Source: JAJFUE01 sp041687335 (GTDB lineage Bacteria > Sumerlaeota > Sumerlaeia > MVZB01). Taken from it: a stretch of 64,000 bases of DNA. Positions 49,956-58,519 of the stretch are shown here, piece by piece. Position 1 is the stretch's first letter; each line of letters opens with the position of its first letter. The stretch spans positions 276,710 to 340,709 of the forward strand of contig JAWLCE010000001.1 of assembly GCA_041687335.1 (NCBI GenBank), written 5' to 3'. The translations under genes were made by a program, and so were the position numbers. The notes below the pieces were generated by a model, which worked only from the letters and a program-made list of their open reading frames with translations, made no database searches and was not told where the DNA came from.

Positions 49956-50330
49956 TCAACCTTCCAGGTTCTGAAGGATCAGTTCCGCTTCCTGCTGCCC
50001 CGCCTCCAGCTCGGGCTGCTCGATGCTGATAATTTGATCGAGCCGCGTCACTGCGAACAATTGGATCAGGCGGTGATTCTCCCCCAGGAACAAATTCAGC
50101 TGCCCCCCACGTGTGGCCAACAGGGTGTTGAACCCCACGATCATCCCCAGCAACATGCTGCTCATGAAACTCATGCGACTCAGGTCAAGCACCCATTGAA
50201 GGCACCCCTGGGCCACCTCATTCTGGTAAAATCTCTCCAACTGGGACCAGTGCTCGAGCGAGAACTTACTGTCCAGCGTCAGCCGAATCTTTTCATGACT
50301 GCCCGCGGGGAAGGCCTTGAAAGTAAACAT
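49956..50330 (-). CDS. STAS-domain anti-anti-sigma-like protein
   Basis: 124 aa. A STAS fold is suggested by RLTLDSKFSLEHWSQLERFY, WVLDLSRMSFMSSMLLGMIVGFN (SpoIIAA-like D-x-S...SS-x-L with candidate phospho-Ser) and LFLGENHRLIQLFAVTRLDQII. No anti-sigma kinase is adjacent. The frame stays open upstream to 50408; neither start has a strong ribosome binding site, so the N-terminus is uncertain. It diverges from rsmG. Confidence 0.8.
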   Translation of the reverse strand: MFTFKAFPAGSHEKIRLTLDSKFSLEHWSQLERFYQNEVAQGCLQWVLDLSRMSFMSSMLLGMIVGFNTLLATRGGQLNLFLGENHRLIQLFAVTRLDQIISIEQPELEAGQQEAELILQNLEG

Positions 50331-50450
50331 GGCGCCAATGCCTGTCGATTGTGAAGATGGTACAGCGGCCGGATGGATGTCCTGCTCCGCAACACCGGCT
50401 GTTATCATTGATCGGCTGGTGACAACGTTTTTCTTTAACTGAATGTTTCG

Positions 50451-50456
50451 TATAAT
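50451..50456 (+). promoter_or_regulatory. Perfect -10 element before rsmG
   Basis: TATAAT ten bases before the rsmG ATG. Transcription would begin about at the start codon, implying a leaderless mRNA. No clear -35 is seen at normal spacing. Confidence 0.45.
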
Positions 50457-50465
50457 CTCATTTCA

Positions 50466-51200
50466 ATGCACAATTTTCACCATCACATCATCTCCCGCCT
50501 GCCTGATCCCGCGCAGGCCGAAGCATTGACCGCCCGTCTGGATGAGCTGGCGCGCCTGACCCTGGAAGCCAACCGCACCATGAACCTGACGGCCGATGAC
50601 GACCCCGAGCGCTTCTGGGCCCGCCATATTCTGGATGCACTGGCGGCGGCATGGCGGCTTGAGGCGGCCATCGGTCCGGCCGTGGCCGAGGCCGCCCTGC
50701 TCGATGTCGGCAGCGGCGCCGGCATGCCGGGGCTCGCTTGGGCGTTGCTCTGGCCGCGCGCCACCGTCTCCCTGCTCGAGACCCGCAGCCGGCGCGTCGA
50801 GTTCCTGCGTCAGACCGCCCGCCAACTGGGATTGGAACGGCTTGAGGTGCTGCACGGCCGCGCCGAGGAACTGGCCCGCGAGCCGCGCCTGCGCGAGCGT
50901 TTTGACTTGGTCACGGCCCGCGCGCTGGCCCCCCTGCCGGTGCTGGCCGAGCTGACCCTGCCCTTCACCCGCGTCGGCGGTCGGCTGGCGGCAATCAAGT
51001 CGGCCGATGGCTTGGCCGACGAAATCCAATCCGCCCGCCGCGCCTTTGAAACCATGGGCGCCGAGCCCACCCCGCCCGCCTTGCCCTACGAGCGCGGCGA
51101 CGGCAAGCCCTGCGCCCTCGTGCTGGTGCGCAAGCTGCGCCCGACCCCCGCCCTTTACCCGCGCCGCGCCGGCGTGCCGGCGAAAAAACCGCTGGCCTGA
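50466..51200 (+). CDS. rsmG: 16S rRNA (guanine527-N7)-methyltransferase
   Basis: 244 aa SAM-dependent methyltransferase. MNLTADDDPERFWARHILDAL, LLDVGSGAGMPGLAWAL (SAM motif I), LLETRSRRVEFLRQTARQLGL, FDLVTARALAPLPVLAEL and C-terminal LYPRRAGVPAKKPL are diagnostic. The family often sits beside mnmG/parA; those are absent here. There is no ribosome binding site before the ATG, consistent with the promoter position noted. A terminator follows. Confidence 0.95.
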   Translation: MHNFHHHIISRLPDPAQAEALTARLDELARLTLEANRTMNLTADDDPERFWARHILDALAAAWRLEAAIGPAVAEAALLDVGSGAGMPGLAWALLWPRATVSLLETRSRRVEFLRQTARQLGLERLEVLHGRAEELAREPRLRERFDLVTARALAPLPVLAELTLPFTRVGGRLAAIKSADGLADEIQSARRAFETMGAEPTPPALPYERGDGKPCALVLVRKLRPTPALYPRRAGVPAKKPLA

Positions 51201-51209
51201 CCCCATTGC

Positions 51210-51245
51210 AAAATGTCCTGCCCAAAACGGACCGGACATTTTTTT
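51210..51245 (+). terminator. Rho-independent terminator after rsmG
   Basis: Stem AAAATGTCC / GGACATTTT around a 15-base loop, ending in a T run. It also lies downstream of the convergent secretin operon. Confidence 0.85.
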
Positions 51246-51269
51246 ATCTGTCGTCTGAATCTGTATTCG

Positions 51270-52289
51270 TTACTGGCGATCCGCGACTTCCAGGCCCAGC
51301 CCGCCGATATTCTTGAACTCAAACGTCGGTTGGAAATTCTGCCCCGGCGCCAGGATGTGCGGCGTGATGAAGAACAGCACGTCCACGTTGCGCTCCATGT
51401 CCTCCTGGCTCTTGAACAGCCAGCCCAGGCCCGGGATGCGTCCCAGCAGCGGGATGCGATCCTCCACATGCAGCTTGCGGCGCGTCTTCAGGTTGCCCAC
51501 CACGAACGTCTCGCCGTTGTTGAGCGTCACTTCGGTCCGCGTCTCCGAACGCGAGAACACCGGTCGATCAATGTTCTCCTGCGTAATGAAGGAGGAGACC
51601 GAGGAAACTTCCAGCTTGTCGATCTTGAGCCGAATCTCGCCCGGCTTGAGCCGCACGATCTGCGGGGTCACTTCCATCAGCACCCCCACCTTCTCGATCG
51701 CCACGCTCAGCTTGTTACTGGCGCGCGCATCCAGATAGGGCACGTCGGTCCCCGATTCGATGCGCACCGGCGTGTTGTTCAGCGCAATCGCCACCGGCCG
51801 GGTCTGGATCGAGGCGTCGCCACTGTCGAGCAGCGTGCGCAGCCGCATCGAAATCGCCCCGCCGCCAACTTCAATCCCGCTCAAGCCGATGTTGAAGCCC
51901 GGGTTGCGCAACTGCTGCGTGATGCCCGTCACTCCCTGTGGATTACGGATCAGGACCGGCACGCGCACCGGGCTCAGCATGCGCCCCAGCCGCACGTCCA
52001 CCCCGGAGATGACCCCCGAGCCGTTGGTGACCGTGCCGTTGGAGAAGTCTCGCTGATGATAGCCATACTGCAACCCAAGGTCGCGCGTGCGCTCCTCGTT
52101 GACCTCCACCACCAGCGCCTCGACCGCCACCATGTGCCGGTTCGGCTCATTACTGCGCATCAGGTTCAGGAAGTGTGCCTCGTCCTCGACCACGGGCTGC
52201 GTCTCGGCCGCCTGCAACCGCGGCATCATCGCCACCGCCGCCATCAGCGCAAGCGCCCAGTGGATTCGGCGCCCAGACTTCGGGCTCAT
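51270..52289 (-). CDS. Secretin-domain protein (GspD/PilQ C-terminal type)
   Basis: 339 aa. Signal peptide (about 1-28), then a short linker and a secretin beta-barrel type domain: HMVAVEALVVEVNEER, GIEVGGGAISMRLRTLLDSGDASI, NTPVRIESGTDVPYLD, VGVLMEVTPQIV, NGETFVVGNLKTRRK, IPLLGRIPGLGWLFKS. It lacks the multiple N domains of GspD, so it is about half the usual length. It overlaps the upstream secretin-like gene by ATGA. It may build an outer-membrane channel, possibly together with that protein. Confidence 0.82.
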   Translation of the reverse strand: MSPKSGRRIHWALALMAAVAMMPRLQAAETQPVVEDEAHFLNLMRSNEPNRHMVAVEALVVEVNEERTRDLGLQYGYHQRDFSNGTVTNGSGVISGVDVRLGRMLSPVRVPVLIRNPQGVTGITQQLRNPGFNIGLSGIEVGGGAISMRLRTLLDSGDASIQTRPVAIALNNTPVRIESGTDVPYLDARASNKLSVAIEKVGVLMEVTPQIVRLKPGEIRLKIDKLEVSSVSSFITQENIDRPVFSRSETRTEVTLNNGETFVVGNLKTRRKLHVEDRIPLLGRIPGLGWLFKSQEDMERNVDVLFFITPHILAPGQNFQPTFEFKNIGGLGLEVADRQ

Positions 52290-53335
52290 TGCACGCCTCC
52301 TCGACCGCTGGCAACCTGCGGCGGCTCAATCTGCCGGTAGGGAGTCAGTATCTCGGGCCGCACCAGGAACAGCAACTCCGAGTCATGGTAGCGGTTGCGC
52401 TGGTTGCTCAGGAACTTGTTCAGGATCGGCAACTCGCTGATCCACGGAATCCCCCGCCGGCGCTCGCTCTGGCGCGTGATCTTCATCAGCCCCGCCACGT
52501 AGGTCCGTCGGTCGGGCACCAGCAGCCGGTTCTGAATCGTCCGCGCCTCGGTCACCGGCACGCGCATCGGCTCCATCCGCTCGTTGAGACCCACGTTGAT
52601 GAACCCCGACAGGTCCTGCATCGAGGCGCGCACGTCAAGCACGACCAGCTCGTCGTCAAGCACCGCCGGCACGCCCACCTCCAGCACCACGCCCGTGTCC
52701 CGATACTCCGTCACCGAAACCAGCCGCAGCCCCGCCGCCTCGCTCGATTCATACGGGATGCGCGTCTGGTTGGCCACCTTGCCCGGATACCAGGCCTCCA
52801 GGCTCTGCGCATTCTTGTTAATGTCGTTGAACTTGATCTTGTCGGCGTTGTTCAGATCGCTGACCAGCTCGGGCACGCGCACGGGAATCTTCGAGCGCAC
52901 CATAATATTGACGTCCCCGGCGCGCTCCAGCGTCTCGATGTAACCATCCATCGTCCCGTTGCCCAGATCCATGTTGTCCAGGAACACCCGCGCGGCGGAA
53001 CCCAGCGATGGCTCGGCCGGCAGCGTCAGGTCGATCTGGTCGATCGTACCACCGGGGTTCCCCATGTAGCGGATCGCATAGCCGAAGTCGAAGTCGTTGT
53101 TGACTTGCCACTCCAGCACGGTGCCCTCAACGACCACCTGCGGGCGATTCGTATTGCCCGCCGACCGCGCCGCCTCGCCCCCCTCAGCCGACTTGGCCGC
53201 TGGCTTGGCCGCCGGTTTGGCTGCTGGTTTGGCCGCCGGCTTGGCCGCCTCGGCGGCGGCCGCCCGCGGCCCGCCGGCCAGCGCCAGCAACAAAACCACA
53301 AGGAGCAGGGATGGAATGCGCTGAATGGTCATCAT
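52286..53335 (-). CDS. Second secretin-like protein with Ala-Lys-Pro linker
   Basis: 349 aa. Signal peptide (about 1-28), then a repeated PAAK linker (about 33-52), then a domain paralogous in layout to the secretin downstream: PQVVVEGTVLEWQV, VNIMVRSKIPVRV, GLRLVSVTEYRDTGVVLEVGVPAV, TEARTIQNRLLVPDRRTYVAGLMK, IPWISELPILNKFLSN, LLFLVRPEILTPY. The GVVLEV and ELPILNKFL stretches parallel secretin motifs. It begins within the stop of the lipoprotein gene (TGATG). GTG 53338 is an alternative start. Confidence 0.75.
   Translation of the reverse strand: MMTIQRIPSLLLVVLLLALAGGPRAAAAEAAKPAAKPAAKPAAKPAAKSAEGGEAARSAGNTNRPQVVVEGTVLEWQVNNDFDFGYAIRYMGNPGGTIDQIDLTLPAEPSLGSAARVFLDNMDLGNGTMDGYIETLERAGDVNIMVRSKIPVRVPELVSDLNNADKIKFNDINKNAQSLEAWYPGKVANQTRIPYESSEAAGLRLVSVTEYRDTGVVLEVGVPAVLDDELVVLDVRASMQDLSGFINVGLNERMEPMRVPVTEARTIQNRLLVPDRRTYVAGLMKITRQSERRRGIPWISELPILNKFLSNQRNRYHDSELLFLVRPEILTPYRQIEPPQVASGRGGVQ
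53185..53250 (-). repeat. 12-base coding tandem repeat (Ala/Lys/Pro)
   Basis: About five imperfect copies of a 12-mer such as GCCGGCTTGGCC on the plus strand encode repeated PAAK in the linker of the second secretin-like protein. Confidence 0.7.
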
Positions 53336-54324
53336 CACATCCCTTCACTCGTAATGCTGTAGCGGTAGTGCTCGATGTTGTAGAGGTTGTCCGCCGTGTC
53401 GGTCGAGATCACGAAGCTGCGCACCTCGCCCGGTGCCATCGTCCCGATCATCCGCTCGGCCGATCCCAGCACATAAAACTGCGCATTGTAAAAGGTCACG
53501 TTCAGCCGCACGTTGCGCTGGATTTGCCGGCTTTGGTTGCGCACCATCCCCGTCAGCGTGTACTTGTCATAAAATGAGCTGCCCAGGTCGCCCCGCCCCC
53601 GCTGCTTGTAGGTATAGAGGTTGAACACCTGCAGCGGCTGCTCCTCGCGCTCGCGATCGAGCTGCTCCTCCGGCGTCATCACCGCCAGCGTGCCCTGCTC
53701 ATCAACCACCTTGAGGTGCCCGCGGTTATATAGAATCTCACGGTTGGCCGCGTCCAGCTCCATCGCCCGTGTGTAGTGGCGCATCGCCTCGTCGTAATTG
53801 CCCAGCTCCCAATAAAGCTCGCCAATCGTGCGATGAATCCGGTCATCGTGCGGATACTGCACCTTGAGCGCCTCCAGGCGCGCCAGGTCGTCCTGCACCT
53901 CGCCAAACGCCTCCGCGCGCTGGCCGGTGTAGGGCGACATGTAATAATCCACCCTCTGGATATAGGCTCGCGCATCGACCGCCTCGGTCGACTCCGGGAA
54001 CTCCTGGATCAGGTCCAGAAATACCCGCCGCGCGTCATGATACGTATTGAGCTTATAGAGCGCCAATCCCTGACGCAGCCGGAACTCCGCCCGCTGGGGG
54101 GTGTTGAGCGGGTAGCGGTCGCTGATCGACTCATAAAGCGTGGCGGCAAACAAATATTCGCCCTTGCTGAAGGCTTCATCCGCCCGTTCGAGCTGATCCT
54201 GCAACCGCATGCGCGTGGTCCACACCGAGAACTCCTGGCGCTGCCGGGCACACCCGCCCAGGCTTCCAAGCGAGCTGATCAGCATCGCTAACGCCAGGAT
54301 TATCAGTAGTTGACGCTTCATCAT
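53335..54324 (-). CDS. TPR lipoprotein of the secretin-like operon
   Basis: 329 aa. Lipobox LGGC after LISSLGS (Cys near residue 24). About four TPR hairpins follow (residues ~45-210: ADEAFSKGEYLFAATLYESISDRYP, ALYKLNTYHDARRVFLDLIQEFP, GELYWELGNYDEAMRHYTRAMEL), then a C-terminal beta domain (about 240-329: YTLTGMVRNQSRQIQRNVRLNVTFYN ... GTMAPGEVRSF) resembling FxLYD domains. It is likely a pilotin- or BamD-like partner of the two secretin-like proteins encoded downstream and coupled to it. Confidence 0.8.
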   Translation of the reverse strand: MMKRQLLIILALAMLISSLGSLGGCARQRQEFSVWTTRMRLQDQLERADEAFSKGEYLFAATLYESISDRYPLNTPQRAEFRLRQGLALYKLNTYHDARRVFLDLIQEFPESTEAVDARAYIQRVDYYMSPYTGQRAEAFGEVQDDLARLEALKVQYPHDDRIHRTIGELYWELGNYDEAMRHYTRAMELDAANREILYNRGHLKVVDEQGTLAVMTPEEQLDREREEQPLQVFNLYTYKQRGRGDLGSSFYDKYTLTGMVRNQSRQIQRNVRLNVTFYNAQFYVLGSAERMIGTMAPGEVRSFVISTDTADNLYNIEHYRYSITSEGM

Positions 54325-54516
54325 GCTTTCCGCCAATTCGGATTTCCCCTGCCCGCCGACTCGCCCCGCCGCGGACCTCTTCAATTTGTTGCCACCCATA
54401 TGACCCATATGGGGTTCCAAGGGTTTGGTTTGGGCCGGCGCGGCAGGAAAAAAAATCAAATTTGGCTGAAGAGATCCAGTCGCGCCTTTTTAGCCACTAT
54501 TTTTTCAGTCAGAAAC

Positions 54517-54545
54517 ATTATCGGATAAATCACCCCGCTTGCCTA
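54517..54545 (-). promoter_or_regulatory. Promoter candidate for the secretin-like operon
   Basis: Minus strand TAGGCA (54540-54545), 17-base spacer, GATAAT (54517-54522). It predicts a ~190-base leader that includes the CATATG palindromes. Confidence 0.35.
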
Positions 54546-54617
54546 GCACTATATCCCCAATTGTAACAATTTCAGCAGCCCACCCACCCCGCCGCCGGGG
54601 CCTGACCCCAATGCAGA

Positions 54618-54645
54618 CAGGCCCGGTCGCTCTCGACCGGGCCTG
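54618..54645. terminator. Strong hairpin downstream of the aminotransferase
   Basis: Twelve-base perfect stem CAGGCCCGGTCG / CGACCGGGCCTG with a four-base loop, 40 bases after the aminotransferase stop. A T run lies on the plus-strand side (54657-54662). Confidence 0.6.
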
Positions 54646-54684
54646 CTTCAGGTCAGTTTTTTGACTGTTTGGACCGCCCAGCCG

Positions 54685-56010
54685 TCACATCTCGGCCAGC
54701 GCGCTCTCGAGGATGTCCACCGAGCGATGGGCCTGTTCCTCGGTGATGACCAGCGGCGGGGCCACGCGCAACACGTTGCCATAAACCCCCACCGAACCAA
54801 TCAGCAGGCCCTTCTCCGCCGCCTTCTGGATCAGCTTGCGCGTCAGCTCCGAGGACGGCTCCTTGGTTTTCTTGTCCTTGACGATCTCGAGGGCGATCAC
54901 CAGGCCGCGCCCGCGCACGTCGCCCAGAATCGCGCTCTTCTCCTGGACCTCCTGCAGCCGCCCCTTGAGCACCTCGCCCACCCGGGCCGCGTTCTCAACC
55001 AGCCGGTCGCGCTCCATGATCTCGATGACTGCGGTGCAGGCCGCCGACGACAGCGGGTTGCCGCCGCAGGTCGAGCTCATCTCGCCCTGGCCCAGGTGCC
55101 CGATCACGTCCGCCTCGGCCATCAGGCAGCTGGTCGGCACGCCCGAGCCGATCCCCTTGCCGATCGCCATCAGGTGCGGCGCCAGGTTCTCCCACTCCGC
55201 CGCGAACATCTTGCCGGTGCGCCCGAAGCTGGACTGCACTTCGTCCAGGATGAAGATGATCCCGCGCTCGCGCGCCCAAAGCTCCAGCCGCTTGAGGAAC
55301 CCATCGGGAGGGAAGACAAACCCGGCCGCGCCCAAATAGGGCTCGATCAACACCGCCGCCAACGACCCCGTCGAGGTGGCCCGGATCTGCGACTCCATCA
55401 GCTCGAAGGTCGCGTCGATCAGGTCCTCCGGCCGCAGCCCCAGCGGCGGGCGATAGGGGTCCGGATACGGCACGTTGATGATGCCCGGCATCACCGGCCC
55501 ATACTGCTTCTTCGGGGTCGGCAGCCCGCCCAGGCTCAGCGAGGCGTAGGTGCGCCCGTGAAACGCCCCTTGGAAGGTGATGATCTCATACTTGCCGGTT
55601 GCGCGCTTGGCAACCCGGCTGGCCGCTTCCACCGCCTCGCTGCCGGTGGTCAGGAAGAACGCCTTGTCCAGGTTCGGCGGCGTGATGCGGACCATCTCGC
55701 GGGCGGCTTTGATTCGCTGAGGCGTCAGGAAATCGTAGCAGTTCATCAACCGCCCGACTTGGGCCTGGATCGCCGCCACATGGTCGGGATGGCTATGGCC
55801 GACGTTGGTCACCAGCACCCCCGAGGTCCAGTCGTAATACTGGTTGCCGTCAACGTCGGTCACCACCACGCCCTCGGCCCGATCCCACACCACCGGCGCC
55901 TGCCACGTGATCGTCTGGGCCTCATAACGACGCCACTCCGCCTGCAGCTCCAGCGACTTCGGTCCCGGCACCGCCGTCACCCGGGCCAGCTCTTCCACTT
56001 GCGTCCTCAT
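54685..56010 (-). CDS. Class III aminotransferase (GabT-like)
   Basis: 441 aa PLP enzyme. GVLVTNVGHSHPDHVAAIQ, TTGSEAVEAASRVAKRATGK, TFQGAFHGRTYASLSL, IIFILDEVQSSFGRTGKMFA with the PLP Asp, and MAIGKGIGSGVPTS with the Schiff-base Lys. Closest in layout to 4-aminobutyrate/5-aminovalerate or similar omega-aminotransferases; the substrate is open. ATG 56010 has GGAGAGG upstream. With the aldolase-like gene upstream it forms a two-gene unit divergent from the symporter. Confidence 0.88.
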   Translation of the reverse strand: MRTQVEELARVTAVPGPKSLELQAEWRRYEAQTITWQAPVVWDRAEGVVVTDVDGNQYYDWTSGVLVTNVGHSHPDHVAAIQAQVGRLMNCYDFLTPQRIKAAREMVRITPPNLDKAFFLTTGSEAVEAASRVAKRATGKYEIITFQGAFHGRTYASLSLGGLPTPKKQYGPVMPGIINVPYPDPYRPPLGLRPEDLIDATFELMESQIRATSTGSLAAVLIEPYLGAAGFVFPPDGFLKRLELWARERGIIFILDEVQSSFGRTGKMFAAEWENLAPHLMAIGKGIGSGVPTSCLMAEADVIGHLGQGEMSSTCGGNPLSSAACTAVIEIMERDRLVENAARVGEVLKGRLQEVQEKSAILGDVRGRGLVIALEIVKDKKTKEPSSELTRKLIQKAAEKGLLIGSVGVYGNVLRVAPPLVITEEQAHRSVDILESALAEM

Positions 56011-56047
56011 CTTCGCCTCTCCTTGCCTTGCCTTAACTAAGGTGAAT

Positions 56048-56737
56048 TTATAGAACCCGATACTTTTTCCACACCTGCTCCAGCGACTCTCCCGCATTGA
56101 GCTCCTCGCGCACCCGCGTCTCGACCTCCGCCCGCTCCAGCGCCTTGACGATGATCTCCTCCTCGGCCTCCGCCGGGATCAGCAGCACCCCGTCAAAGTC
56201 GGCAAAGACGATCTGGCCCGGCGCGATCGTCCGGTTGCCAAAGGGCACCGGCACCTGATAGTCCACCACCCGCACCCGGCCGGTCGTGTCGATCGGCGAC
56301 ACCCCCTTGGCGAAACACGGAAAGTTCATCGACAACAACTTACGCCCATCGCGGGTGAAGCCGTTGACCAGCGCCCCCAACCCGCCGCGCTGGCGGATGC
56401 GGGTGGCGCTCAGCTCCCCCATGATCCCCTCGCGCAGCGGCGCGCCCGCCGTCGCGATCAGCACGTCCCCCGGCCCGATCCGGTCCAGACCCTCGATCGC
56501 CTTCTCATACGGCTCGTCCACCCGCTGGTCATAGTCATTCAAAAACGTAAACGCCCGCCCCACGACCACCATCGTGGGGTCAAGCGGGCGAATCCCCAGC
56601 GCCGGATCGATTACCTGCTCGCGATACCCCAGCTCGTCCATGATGTCGGCAATGGCGCCGGCATAAAGCGTCGCGGCGATCTTCTGGAAGACCACCAGCT
56701 CATCCTGCCCGGCCAATTGGCGTGATTTGAAACCCAT
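56048..56737 (-). CDS. RraA-like / HMG-CHA aldolase family protein
   Basis: 229 aa. ADIMDELGYREQV, MVVVGRAFTF, DVLIATAGAPLREGIMGELSATRIRQRGGLGALVNGFTRD and FADFDGVLLIPAE match the RraA-like fold (4-hydroxy-4-methyl-2-oxoglutarate / HMG aldolase group). The G-x-x-x-G-E-L and D-x-x-D metal-site motifs are recognisable. It is next to an aminotransferase and a dicarboxylate symporter, favouring catabolic aldolase over RNase E regulation. The start could instead be GTG 56776. Confidence 0.82.
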   Translation of the reverse strand: MGFKSRQLAGQDELVVFQKIAATLYAGAIADIMDELGYREQVIDPALGIRPLDPTMVVVGRAFTFLNDYDQRVDEPYEKAIEGLDRIGPGDVLIATAGAPLREGIMGELSATRIRQRGGLGALVNGFTRDGRKLLSMNFPCFAKGVSPIDTTGRVRVVDYQVPVPFGNRTIAPGQIVFADFDGVLLIPAEAEEEIIVKALERAEVETRVREELNAGESLEQVWKKYRVL

Positions 56738-56916
56738 CGGCGGCACCCTGCCTGTCTTGGTAATGGCATCCACCACCCATGCCGGTGGCGGTGTCTGAGG
56801 TCCCGGCTTTTGAGCAGGCCACGAAACTCACTTCAGCCTACCCTTCTCCAAGGTGGCTAACCATATCAAACCCCCAGCCCGAATTCAAATCCAACCTCTG
56901 TTTTACCCAGCCCTGT

Positions 56917-57001
56917 TTCTCAATTGAAAATCACGCTCTCTTTCCACTTTACAAACCGCCGCCCGCCATGGCAGAAAAGGTGTTGATTTCAATTGGTGAA
57001 A
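56917..57001. promoter_or_regulatory. Pair of palindromic sites in divergent promoter region
   Basis: TTTC-TCAATT-GAAA (56916-56929) and TTTCA-ATTGG-TGAAA (56987-57001), each a ~15-base palindrome of TTTC/GAAA arms, about 70 bases apart. The second abuts the symporter start. The IclR gene two positions downstream is the obvious candidate binder. Confidence 0.4.
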
Positions 57002-57007
57002 CGCCCG

Positions 57008-58519
57008 ATGACCGCTCATCCCAGCCCGCACCGTAAAAAAAGATCAATTCTTGGGATAATTTTTTCGCCCATCACCCGCTTTATCGCCATGCGTCTGCAC
57101 TGGCAGATCCTGATTGCGCTGATCCTGGGCGTGGTGCTGGGCCGGCTGGTCTATCAGCCCGCCCACCTACCCCAGATGCGCGTGGTCGAGCTGATCCCGG
57201 AGTTCTTCTTTCGCCTGCTGGCCACCCTGGGCCTGACCGACTTCGGCGAAATCCTGCGCGACGCCACCCTCACCTGGGTCCAAGTCTTCACCTACTTTGC
57301 CGACATGTTCCTGCGCGCCCTCAAGATGATCATCGTGCCGCTGATCATGGCTTCGATCGTCAGCGGCGTCGCCGGCATCGCCTCGGCCCGCGAGCTTGGC
57401 CGCCTCAGCGCCAAGAGCATGACCTATTACCTCAGCACCACCGTCGTCGCCATCCTGACCGGCATGCTGCTGGTCAACCTGATCCAACCCGGCATCGTCA
57501 ACGGCGAGCCGGCAGACGACCTTCTAGCCCTCGCCGAGGGCGCCGCCGCCGCGCAGCAGGTCGAGGGTCAGGGCTTTGGCGCCCTCGTCGGCATCTTCCT
57601 GCGGATGATCCCCGAGAACCCCGTCGCGGCCGCCGCCAACGGCGACATCCTCGCGCTGATCGTCTTCAGCATCCTCCTCGGCTTCTTCATCAACCGCGTC
57701 AACGATCCCTACCGCACCCAATGGAAACAGATCTTCGACGGTCTCTTCGAGATCATGATGAAGATGACTCAGTTCATCATCGCTTTCATCCCCATCGGCG
57801 CCTTCGCCCTCATCGCGCGCACCGTCGCCACCACCGGGCTCGAGGTCTTTGGTCCCCTCGGCTGGTATTTCCTCTGCGTCACCGGCGCCCTGCTCTTTCA
57901 TCTGCTCGTCACGCTGCCCCTGCTGGTGCTGGTGCTGGGCCGCATGTCCCCGCTCAAGCACTTCCGCGCCTTCCTGCCGGCGATGCTGACCGCCTACACC
58001 ACATCCACCAGCAGCGGTACCCTGCCGCTCACGATGGAGTGCGCCGAGAAGAACGCCGGCATCAACAAGACCGTCTCCAGCTTCGTCCTGCCGCTGGGCG
58101 CCACCGTCAACATGAACGGCACCGCCCTCTACGAGTGCGTGGCCGTCATCTTCATCGGTCAGGCCTACGGCTTGGACATGAGCTTCACCCAGCAGATCAT
58201 CATCGTCATCACCGCGACCCTGGCCGCCATCGGCACCGCCGGCGTGCCCGCCGCCGGTCTGGTCATGATGGCGATCATCCTCAACGCGCTCGGCTGGCCG
58301 CTCGAGGGCATCGCGCTCATCCTCGCCGTCGACCGCCCGCTGGACATGCTGCGCACCGTCGTCAATATTTATGGCGATGCCTGCGGGGCGGCGATCATCG
58401 CCGCCAGCGAGGGCGAGATGCCGACCTTCCCCCAGCAGCTGCGCCAGGCCGTCCCGTCGCCCGCACCGGCGCCGGAACCCACTCCCGAGCCCGTGAGGCT
58501 GGAACATGGCCGTCGATAA
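57008..58519 (+). CDS. dctA: Dicarboxylate:cation symporter (DAACS family)
   Basis: 503 aa, eight helices plus two re-entrant hairpins. TTSTSSGTLPLTMECAE is the first hairpin with the serine-rich motif, PLGATVNMNGTALYE the NMDGT equivalent (here NMNGT), AGVPAAGLVMM the second hairpin and DRPLDMLRTVVNIYGDACGA the substrate-binding helix 8. A long insertion follows helix 1. It imports dicarboxylates or acidic amino acids. The C-terminal Pro/Glu tail overlaps the iclR start by 14 bases. Confidence 0.9.
   Translation: MTAHPSPHRKKRSILGIIFSPITRFIAMRLHWQILIALILGVVLGRLVYQPAHLPQMRVVELIPEFFFRLLATLGLTDFGEILRDATLTWVQVFTYFADMFLRALKMIIVPLIMASIVSGVAGIASARELGRLSAKSMTYYLSTTVVAILTGMLLVNLIQPGIVNGEPADDLLALAEGAAAAQQVEGQGFGALVGIFLRMIPENPVAAAANGDILALIVFSILLGFFINRVNDPYRTQWKQIFDGLFEIMMKMTQFIIAFIPIGAFALIARTVATTGLEVFGPLGWYFLCVTGALLFHLLVTLPLLVLVLGRMSPLKHFRAFLPAMLTAYTTSTSSGTLPLTMECAEKNAGINKTVSSFVLPLGATVNMNGTALYECVAVIFIGQAYGLDMSFTQQIIIVITATLAAIGTAGVPAAGLVMMAIILNALGWPLEGIALILAVDRPLDMLRTVVNIYGDACGAAIIAASEGEMPTFPQQLRQAVPSPAPAPEPTPEPVRLEHGRR

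Larger units (their letters stand above)
54325..54684. other. Intergenic region between TPR lipoprotein and aminotransferase
   Basis: Holds a near-palindromic CCCATATGACCCATATGGG (about 54395-54413), an AT-rich stretch with the promoter candidate, and a strong hairpin (54618-54645). No gene seen. Confidence 0.6.

Noticed and set aside
54595..54650. Small RNA gene at the strong hairpin
   Set aside because: Only a simple terminator-like stem is visible; no promoter or further structure.
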